Notes under the pieces: generated by a model | The model's database searches: none | Told to the model about the DNA's origin: nothing | Seen by the model: the letters and a program-made list of their open reading frames with translations, nothing else | Source of the DNA: JABDBK01 sp964453575 | GTDB lineage: Bacteria; Pseudomonadota; Gammaproteobacteria; DSM-16500 | Length of the DNA: 37,410 nucleotides | NCBI GenBank assembly: GCA_964453575.1 | Contig: CAYVRW010000008.1 | Location: forward strand, 1-37,410 | Reading direction: 5' to 3' | Program-made: the position numbers and the translations under genes | Shown: positions 31,587 to 37,410 of the stretch, piece after piece | Layout of the letters: every line of letters starts with the position of its first letter | Numbering within the stretch: position 1 is the first letter of the stretch

Positions 31587-32114
31587 TTATACCGCTTGCG
31601 CTGCTGGTTGTCCCATAGGACCCCCAATAGGCGCTGGAACAGGCTGTGGTGCGCCCGCAGGAACGGGAACTGGCTGTGCAGCAGGTTGTTGTGGAACCGG
31701 CACTGGCATAGGTGGTCTTGGTACAACCGCAGGAGCAGAAGCGACTACGGGCTGACCATATGGTCTTGCTGATGGCATAGGAGGATAATAAGCAACAGCA
31801 CGAGGATTTTCCCAATGGCTAGGTACCCAATCCCAACGTTTACACATACCTATGCCCGACAAACGTGCACATTGCCAGTGACCAGAAATCCATACACCGC
31901 GATTTCTTGAATATTCGCAGACCCTATGTTGGTTCATCCAAACACCGTTGTAATAACCCACTGCTACATTATGACAAGTTACAAAGCCTCGAGGTGGAAC
32001 AAAAACTTCTCGAGTAGGTGGAACAGTAGAAAAAATAATATTGATATTTGCCATCGCGTTCATACTTATCGTAGCAAGTAGTCCTGCAACCAAGATGGAA
32101 TAAAAGCGTATCAT
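31587..32114 (-). CDS. Secreted WXXGXW-repeat, proline-rich protein
   Basis: A 175-residue exported protein. The signal peptide (IRFYSILVAGLLATISMNAMA) is followed by a cysteine/tryptophan domain with GVWMNQHRVCEYS, GVWISGHWQCARL and RWDWVPSHW. The WISGHW element fits the WXXGXW/YXWQ repeat type found in small secreted proteobacterial proteins; the four cysteines could form disulfides. The last 60 residues are proline/alanine/valine-rich and probably extended. I start it at the ATG at 32114, preceded by GAGGT. Probably periplasmic or surface-exposed; role unknown. Confidence 0.75.
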   Translation of the reverse strand: MIRFYSILVAGLLATISMNAMANINIIFSTVPPTREVFVPPRGFVTCHNVAVGYYNGVWMNQHRVCEYSRNRGVWISGHWQCARLSGIGMCKRWDWVPSHWENPRAVAYYPPMPSARPYGQPVVASAPAVVPRPPMPVPVPQQPAAQPVPVPAGAPQPVPAPIGGPMGQPAAQAV

Positions 32115-32225
32115 ATACACAACCTCTATTATATTAGGTAAAAATAAGCACATCATTCTAAATGAAGCAAAATCAATTTTCCAGTTTTCTAGCTATCATA
32201 ATGTAAAATCTATAAACTAAATGCC

Positions 32226-32675
32226 ATGACACAGATCACCATAAATCATTATTTGCAACAGAATGGCCAAACGCTAGGCAATTTATTAAACAAATTAAAT
32301 CAACTCAAGCATTGGAATAAAGTACTGCGAGATTGCCTGGGAGATGAGGCACATCTCATGGATCATTGCCATGTGGTTAATTTATCGGGCAATTCTTTAA
32401 TTGCTATTGCGGATAGTCCGCATTGGCTTACCCTGCTGCGATTTCGTATCCCAGATTTATTACCTAAAATTCGGCAACATCAAGGGTTGGAGCAGGTTAA
32501 AGCTATTTGTTGTAAAGCACAGCCTGCTATTCATCATAAAAGACCTAAAAAAGTGCAACAAAATCGGCTGAAACTTAAGCCTGAAACTGCGGCGGTTATG
32601 CTTGAAACAGCGAAGAAGTTAAAGGATGAGAAGATAAGGGCTATTTTAGAGAGGATTGCGGGGTATGGATTCTAG
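32226..32675 (+). CDS. dciA: DciA-like helicase operator (DUF721)
   Basis: A 149-residue protein with the DUF721 core at about residues 45 to 95: CHVVNLSGNSLIAIADSPHWLTLLRFRIPDLLPKI, with the conserved pattern of a KH-like fold. DciA is the ancestral loader of the replicative helicase DnaB in bacteria without DnaC. The C-terminal tail is basic and helical. The location between secA and lpxC agrees with many gammaproteobacteria, where a DUF721 gene lies next to secA/lpxC. Confidence 0.85.
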   Translation: MTQITINHYLQQNGQTLGNLLNKLNQLKHWNKVLRDCLGDEAHLMDHCHVVNLSGNSLIAIADSPHWLTLLRFRIPDLLPKIRQHQGLEQVKAICCKAQPAIHHKRPKKVQQNRLKLKPETAAVMLETAKKLKDEKIRAILERIAGYGF

Positions 32676-32698
32676 CAGATACGTGCAGATCAGCAGCA

Positions 32699-32756
32699 CC
32701 CTCATCCGCCCTTCGGGCACCTTCTCCCACCGAAAAGCGCGGTGGGAGAAGGGAAT
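32699..32756. repeat. Double-hairpin intergenic repeat between dciA and lpxC
   Basis: Two adjacent palindromes: GCCCTTCGGGC (32708-32718) and a perfect 12-bp stem CCTTCTCCCACC / GGTGGGAGAAGG with a 9-base loop (32720-32752). It lies between two convergent genes and probably stops both transcripts. The sequence type (CCCTCATCCGCCCTTCGGGC) is a widespread dispersed repeat of proteobacterial genomes. Confidence 0.75.
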
Positions 32757-32769
32757 TAGCTATGGCTAT

Positions 32770-33687
32770 CTAGGTATCAAACGCCAACAACGGTCTTACA
32801 TAGGAAATAGGCGCATCAGCCGTATCAGTAAAGGTCACATATTCCCAAGCATCTTGTGTTGCTATTAATTTACACAATAACGTGTTATTCAATGCATGAC
32901 CTGATTTAAAACCGCTAAAGCTGCCAATAAGACTGGAACCTAAAAGATAAAGGTCGCCAATGGCATCCAAAATTTTATGTTTCACAAATTCATCTTCGTA
33001 ACGTAAACCGTCTTCATTAAGTACGCGGAAATCATCAACCGCCACCGCATTATCAAGACTTGCACCACGCGCCAAGTTCATTGAGCGTAGACGATCAAAA
33101 TCTGACTTAAATCCAAAGGTACGTGCACGGCTGACTTCTTTCACATAAGACGTGCTAGAAAAATCCAGTGTTGCCGACTTGCTGTGCGATTTAAATACAG
33201 GATGGTCAAATTCAATACCAAAGGTAACTTTAAACCCTTCAAAAGGTTCAAAGCATGCCCATTTGTCGCCATCTTTCACAGTAATTTTGCGTTTGATACG
33301 AATAAAACGTTTAGCAACATTCTGCTCTTGTATGCCAGCAGATTGAATCAAAAATACAAAAGGTGCCGCACTACCGTCCATAATAGGTATTTCAGCCGCA
33401 GTCACATCGATATAAGCATTATCAATACCCAAACCGGCGAGCGCGGACAATAAATGCTCTACGGTGGAGACGCGTATCCCATCTTTTAACAAAGAAGTCG
33501 ATAACCGTGTATCGCCAACATACTCTGCGCGGGCTGGTATTTGAATGATAGGATCAATATCGATACGTTGAAAAATAATACCTGTGTTAGGCGGTGCAGG
33601 ACGAAGAGTCAATTCAGCACGTTCTCCGCCATGTAGTGTAATACCTGTTGCCTTAATAACATTTTTTAAGGTTCTTTGTTTAATCAT
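32770..33687 (-). CDS. lpxC: UDP-3-O-acyl-N-acetylglucosamine deacetylase
   Basis: Zinc amidase that performs the committed step of lipid A synthesis. 305 residues, normal length. The first zinc histidine is H78 in STVEHLLSAL. The other ligands are in FVKHKILDAIGDLYLLG (His and Asp), and the catalytic His is in FKSGHALNN. TGITLHGG at the N-terminus is the family start. It is not preceded by ftsZ, the usual neighbour; the upstream 183 bases hold no gene. Confidence 0.97.
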   Translation of the reverse strand: MIKQRTLKNVIKATGITLHGGERAELTLRPAPPNTGIIFQRIDIDPIIQIPARAEYVGDTRLSTSLLKDGIRVSTVEHLLSALAGLGIDNAYIDVTAAEIPIMDGSAAPFVFLIQSAGIQEQNVAKRFIRIKRKITVKDGDKWACFEPFEGFKVTFGIEFDHPVFKSHSKSATLDFSSTSYVKEVSRARTFGFKSDFDRLRSMNLARGASLDNAVAVDDFRVLNEDGLRYEDEFVKHKILDAIGDLYLLGSSLIGSFSGFKSGHALNNTLLCKLIATQDAWEYVTFTDTADAPISYVRPLLAFDT

Positions 33688-33870
33688 TCCTATATCACTT
33701 TTTATACAATTTTATATAATAGTAGCATAACCGATTGATTATTGAAATTAATAATCACCCTTAAGCCCCTTGGGGACACTTGGAGGCATTATAGTAATTT
33801 AACTTAATTCTGCAACTTTTACTGTTAATAAAATGCAATAAACTTCAATAATTGTGTAAATTTAAACCTT

Positions 33871-35208
33871 TTATGCTCGCCCTATCCCAAAATACTCAAA
33901 GTCTGCTTCTCTCATATGTTTAGGATCGTATTGATTTCGACCATCTAGTATCACTCGTTTTCGCATCAGTTTTTTCATTAAATCTAAATCTGGATAACAA
34001 AAAGGCTTCCATTCCGTGACCAAAACTAATGCATCTGCATTTTTTAATGCATCGTATTGATGATCTACAAAAGAAAGTTTACCTGATGCTAACCATGCTT
34101 CAGGCAAATGATATTTAGCCGTTGGAATAGCAACTGGATCGTATGCCAACACTTGCGCATTCCTGGCTATTAAATGCTCTAACAAAACTAATGAAGAGGC
34201 TTCACGCATATCATCGGTACCAGGCTTAAACGATAACCCCCAAACACCTATGACAACATCGGTCAAATCAGCCCCAAATAGCTCAATAATTTTATTAGGC
34301 AACACTTGCTTTTGATGATAATTACGTTCTTCTACCGCTCGCATAATTTTAGCATCAAAGCCGCGCTCTTCTGCCATTTTTATCAGAGCTTTTACATCTT
34401 TTGGAAAACAAGAACCTCCATAACCGCAACCCGGATTAATAAAAGAACTGCCTATACGCGAATCTGAGCCTATACCTAACCGAACATTTTCAATATCCAC
34501 ACCCATGCGGTCACAAAGCATGGCCATTTCATTCATAAAAGATATTTTGGTAGCCAGCATGGCGTTGGCTGCATATTTAGTCATTTCAGCATCTTTAATA
34601 TTCATGAAATAAATTTTTTCGGGATTGCGCATAATAGGATTATATAACTCTAACATAATGGTTTTTGCTTTTTTAGAAGATAAACCAATAATAATTCTAT
34701 CTGGTTTCATAAAATCATCAATGGCTGCACCTTCACGCAAAAATTCAGGATTGCTGACCATATCCACTTTTATATCCAATCCACGTTTTGCAATTTCATC
34801 ATGAATAATAGATCTAACTTGATCTGCAACACCTACCGGTACCGTGGATTTATCCACTACCACACAATATTCAGTAATGGTAGAACCAATATTTCGTGCA
34901 GCTTCCAAAACATATTGCAAATCTGCAGAACCTGCATCATCGCTCGGTGTGCCTACCGCAATAAAAATAACTTGCGGATGGTCTAACATGATCTCGGTCA
35001 ATGATGTAGCAAAATGCAAACGATCTTGTTCAACATTAGAGATCACCATCGCATCAAGGCCAGGTTCATAAATAGGCATTTGACCTTTTTTTAAATTTTC
35101 AATTTTTTGTGTATTAACATCCACGCAAGTGACTCTATTGCCCAACTCAGCAAAACAAGCACCCGTGACCAAACCCACATAACCTGCTCCAATCACTGCG
35201 ATTTTCAT
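33871..35208 (-). CDS. ugd: UDP-glucose 6-dehydrogenase
   Basis: Oxidises UDP-glucose twice to UDP-glucuronate with NAD+, supplying surface polysaccharides or the L-Ara4N lipid A pathway. 445 residues. The NAD-binding loop is VIGAGYVGLVTGACFAELG. The catalytic cysteine is in NPGCGYGGSCFPKDVKAL near residue 260. The C-terminal UDP-binding domain starts at GVWGLSFKPGTDDMREASS. Its ATG overlaps the stop of the upstream glycosyltransferase gene by 4 bases (ATGA), so the two are coupled. It uses the product of galU, two genes upstream. Confidence 0.96.
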   Translation of the reverse strand: MKIAVIGAGYVGLVTGACFAELGNRVTCVDVNTQKIENLKKGQMPIYEPGLDAMVISNVEQDRLHFATSLTEIMLDHPQVIFIAVGTPSDDAGSADLQYVLEAARNIGSTITEYCVVVDKSTVPVGVADQVRSIIHDEIAKRGLDIKVDMVSNPEFLREGAAIDDFMKPDRIIIGLSSKKAKTIMLELYNPIMRNPEKIYFMNIKDAEMTKYAANAMLATKISFMNEMAMLCDRMGVDIENVRLGIGSDSRIGSSFINPGCGYGGSCFPKDVKALIKMAEERGFDAKIMRAVEERNYHQKQVLPNKIIELFGADLTDVVIGVWGLSFKPGTDDMREASSLVLLEHLIARNAQVLAYDPVAIPTAKYHLPEAWLASGKLSFVDHQYDALKNADALVLVTEWKPFCYPDLDLMKKLMRKRVILDGRNQYDPKHMREADFEYFGIGRA

Positions 35209-36728
35209 GGTTTATTACTCTTATATATGCGTACTTGATCACCGCGTTTATTTGCAAAAACCTGGATGGGCTGCTGTTCATGCATTTCTTGCAATAGAGG
35301 CGCATCGCTATATAAATTATTTTTTTCCAAACGCAACGCAATATATTGATATTGTTTCCATTCGCCATTTTTAACAATATTTATATTTTTAAACTTTTTT
35401 TCTTTTTCAAAAAGATCATTACCAAAATGATTTGAATAATACATTACCAAAATATCATTACTAAATATTTTTGAATCAGTCGAGGTGTTTTGCGAAAGCC
35501 AAGCACCTGCATCTCGAATGTATCGTTTGGAATGACCAAATTCAAAAATACCGCCTAGAGAATTTATCACAATAAACATTCCTAATAAAACGATAGGCCA
35601 TTTTTTATGTTGCCAGGTGCTATAAAAATGTTGCAGTGCAAACGGTACCCATATCATGATCACCAGTGACAAGGCAATTAAATAACGTTTAGATAAAAAC
35701 ATGTGTTCAAACAAAAATAGCCCAGTGATAATGACGTTGATAAACAAATAGCCCCATAACACTAACTGGGTAGCACTGCTTGCTTTTAATAATTTTTTAG
35801 ACCAAGCATACATCGCAAAAATGCTATAAAGAAGCGAAACATTTTTAATGGCACTTATGACATACCAGACAATTAAGGTGATAAATAAAATCCAGCCAGC
35901 AGAACGTTCGGCAAAATGGCTTAAAACATGTTGGGATAAATGCGCAGTACGCATCTTGTAATCTAATACCAGCTGCGAAAATCCATGAGTAAGTTGTAAC
36001 GGCAGTTCGCTTAGACGACCTAAATTATTGGGGGATGCGATAAAAATCCATAAACTTAATCCTATGCCCATGCATAACATTAATGCATTCATTTTAAAAA
36101 ACGATTTAATGCGGGACATAAACGGTAAACTGCGATTTAGTAAAGTTAAAAAAGGCAGTAATATTAAAAAAATTGCACCTTCAATACGAAATAAAGTAGC
36201 AATCACCAAGCTTAAACACCAGGCTATCGCATAAAACCAGCGCTGATTATGAAAAAATTGTAATAATAAATAAATGGAGAGCAAATAAAATGCCCAAAAA
36301 CCATGGTCGCGAATAATATAATACTTAACAGAATTAAATTCATTGGAAAGTAAAATAACAATGGCGGCAAACCAAAGTAAGGATGTTTCTTTTATTTTAT
36401 CTTGATTAAGCCATGCAACAATTTTTAGAAATACAATAACTGTGAAAATCGAAAATATTCCATCTAATAAATAGGCAGAAAAAACATAAGGTACATGGGA
36501 AATATAAACAAGACCTGCAATTAGCACTGAATAAAATGGCCATTTTGCCTGATTACACGCATGCATGGCTGCATTAAGGCCTTGCGATAACGTTTCAGCA
36601 CTTTGCAGGTAACATACGCCATCATTATTAATGACAGACCCGCTTATAGCACTCCAGACTGATACCATAAGACTGCTTATAACAACACAAACATAAATGG
36701 AAAAATAACGTGAATTTACGCCATACAT
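35205..36728 (-). CDS. PMT/ArnT-like GT-C membrane glycosyltransferase
   Basis: A 507-residue integral membrane protein with about 10 to 12 TM helices and a C-terminal soluble domain from about residue 410. The first periplasmic loop has NNDGVCYLQSAETLSQGLNA. The acidic residue there occupies the place of the catalytic Asp in polyprenyl-phosphate-dependent GT-C enzymes (PMT, ArnT, GT39/GT83). It probably transfers a sugar from a lipid-linked donor to lipid A, glycan or protein in the periplasm. Coupled to galU (13-base overlap) and ugd (4-base overlap), which suggests a substrate derived from UDP-glucose or UDP-glucuronate. The true acceptor is unknown. Confidence 0.8.
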   Translation of the reverse strand: MYGVNSRYFSIYVCVVISSLMVSVWSAISGSVINNDGVCYLQSAETLSQGLNAAMHACNQAKWPFYSVLIAGLVYISHVPYVFSAYLLDGIFSIFTVIVFLKIVAWLNQDKIKETSLLWFAAIVILLSNEFNSVKYYIIRDHGFWAFYLLSIYLLLQFFHNQRWFYAIAWCLSLVIATLFRIEGAIFLILLPFLTLLNRSLPFMSRIKSFFKMNALMLCMGIGLSLWIFIASPNNLGRLSELPLQLTHGFSQLVLDYKMRTAHLSQHVLSHFAERSAGWILFITLIVWYVISAIKNVSLLYSIFAMYAWSKKLLKASSATQLVLWGYLFINVIITGLFLFEHMFLSKRYLIALSLVIMIWVPFALQHFYSTWQHKKWPIVLLGMFIVINSLGGIFEFGHSKRYIRDAGAWLSQNTSTDSKIFSNDILVMYYSNHFGNDLFEKEKKFKNINIVKNGEWKQYQYIALRLEKNNLYSDAPLLQEMHEQQPIQVFANKRGDQVRIYKSNKP

Positions 36729-37410
36729 TCTTTAAATTCCCTAAGCATCATTTGAAAATCATCAGCTAACTCCGGATGTTTTAAGGCATATGCTATCGTT
36801 GCCTGCAAATAACCCAACTTACTGCCGCAATCAAACCGTTTTCCTTGAAATTGGAAAGCATGCACTGTTTCAATCTCTAGCAGCTTCGCAATCGCATCTG
36901 TTAATTGAATTTCACCGCCTGAACCGGCCGCTGTATTTTCTAAAAAATCAAAAATAGCAGGTGTTAAAATATAACGACCTACTACACCTAAATTCGATGG
37001 CGCATCAAATGGATCTGGTTTTTCTACAATGTCATGGACCGCGCATACGTGGACATCAGTCGCTGCAACATCCACTACCCCATATTTCTTTGTCTCGTGC
37101 GGGGCGATTTTTTCAACCGCTATCACACTATTTTGTGTCTTATCAAAAACGCTCATCATTTGCTGCAAACAGGTTCTTTCATTACCATCGATCAAATCAT
37201 CGGCCAACAGCACGGCAAAAGGCTCATTGGACACCAACTGTTTTGCGCACAGCACAGCATGTCCTAACCCTCTGGGCGATTTTTGACGTACATAAGCACA
37301 TGAAACACCTTCTGGTAATATATTTTGCACTAAGGCTAAAAGGTCTTCTTTCCCGCGCTCAAGCAAATTGAATTCTAATTCAAAATTAGAATCAAAATGA
37401 TCTTCAATAG
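36716..37410 (-). CDS. galU: UTP-glucose-1-phosphate uridylyltransferase (5' part outside window)
   Basis: Makes UDP-glucose from UTP and glucose-1-phosphate. About 230 C-terminal residues are present; the reading frame stays open through the right edge, where IEDHFDSNFELEFNLLERG continues the family sequence. The N-terminal GLGTRMLPATK nucleotide-binding loop is therefore off the window. Visible blocks: VRQKSPRGLGHAVLCAK, FAVLLADDLID, VEKPDPFDAPSNLGVVGRYIL, GGEIQLTDAI and RFDCGSKLGYLQA. First visible gene of the galU-GT-ugd operon. Confidence 0.95.
   Translation of the reverse strand, partial: IEDHFDSNFELEFNLLERGKEDLLALVQNILPEGVSCAYVRQKSPRGLGHAVLCAKQLVSNEPFAVLLADDLIDGNERTCLQQMMSVFDKTQNSVIAVEKIAPHETKKYGVVDVAATDVHVCAVHDIVEKPDPFDAPSNLGVVGRYILTPAIFDFLENTAAGSGGEIQLTDAIAKLLEIETVHAFQFQGKRFDCGSKLGYLQATIAYALKHPELADDFQMMLREFKECMA

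Noticed and set aside
31540..31815. Serine/cysteine-rich open frame on the minus strand.
   Set aside because: It is an alternative frame over the proline-rich tail of the secreted WXXGXW protein; its composition is a by-product of CCx-rich codons, and it has no ribosome site.
32656..32868. Plus-strand open frame after dciA.
   Set aside because: It is made of the double-hairpin repeat plus the antisense of lpxC.
33688..33870. Hidden gene or ftsZ remnant between ugd and lpxC.
   Set aside because: No open frame of useful length or recognisable peptide; only a short CCCCTTGGGG palindrome and AT-rich DNA suited to the lpxC promoter.
1..37410. CRISPR arrays, tRNA or rRNA genes, intact insertion sequences, prophage genes.
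   Set aside because: No regularly spaced repeats, cloverleaf-like sequences, transposase or phage structural motifs were found on reading both strands.

Overview
The window reads as a chromosomal segment of an AT-rich gammaproteobacterium. The best guess is the order Legionellales (Legionella/Coxiella relatives, host-associated). Reasons: the housekeeping blocks are gammaproteobacterial (secA with a mutT-type gene, mrdA-mrdB-mltB-rlpA, lpxC, ubiG, dciA). Between them sit orphan proteins with transmembrane pairs or eukaryote-like motifs of the kind used as Dot/Icm effectors, and small palindromic intergenic repeats. No Dot/Icm gene, rRNA, tRNA, CRISPR array, phage structural gene or intact transposase is visible, so the assignment is an inference.

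Layout. 1-7.1 kb: serC (-), a CPA2 K+/H+ antiporter (+), a fumC-hypothetical-tdk operon (-), a small secreted protein (-) and ubiG (+). 7.1-15.3 kb is an accessory zone. It holds a VapBC pair with an operator inside its promoter; a 441-residue two-TM protein behind a PmrA-box-like tandem repeat; a 106-residue protein ending in the CaaX prenylation motif CVML; a small two-TM protein; a HTH-nucleotidyltransferase protein with a perfect consensus promoter and no 5' leader; a glycosyltransferase; an EmrAB-like efflux pair; a BrnTA toxin-antitoxin; and a frameshifted remnant of a DUF6088/AbiEi-like regulator. Within this zone the 3' ends of two resident genes (the glycosyltransferase and emrB) are repeated downstream and bracket the accessory genes. 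This suggests repeated insertion at gene 3' ends.

15.3-25.3 kb is mostly conserved envelope and housekeeping: an O-methyltransferase, lemA with an M48 protease, hemH, pagL, mrdA-mrdB-mltB-rlpA (cell elongation and septal peptidoglycan processing) and a short site-2 protease. 25.4-26.7 kb holds a large orphan membrane protein. 26.9-28.4 kb is an ABC transporter pair (ThiZ/ThiX-like). 28.3-31.5 kb is mutT and secA. 31.6-33.7 kb holds a WXXGXW secreted protein, dciA and lpxC. The right end is a minus-strand operon, galU (cut by the window edge), a PMT/ArnT-like membrane glycosyltransferase and ugd, which makes UDP-glucose and UDP-glucuronate for surface polysaccharide or lipid A.

Functionally the window is dominated by envelope biogenesis (lpxC, pagL, galU-ugd, mrdAB, mltB, rlpA, secA, rseP-like). 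The most novel material lies at 7.7-10.7 kb and 14.3-15.3 kb.
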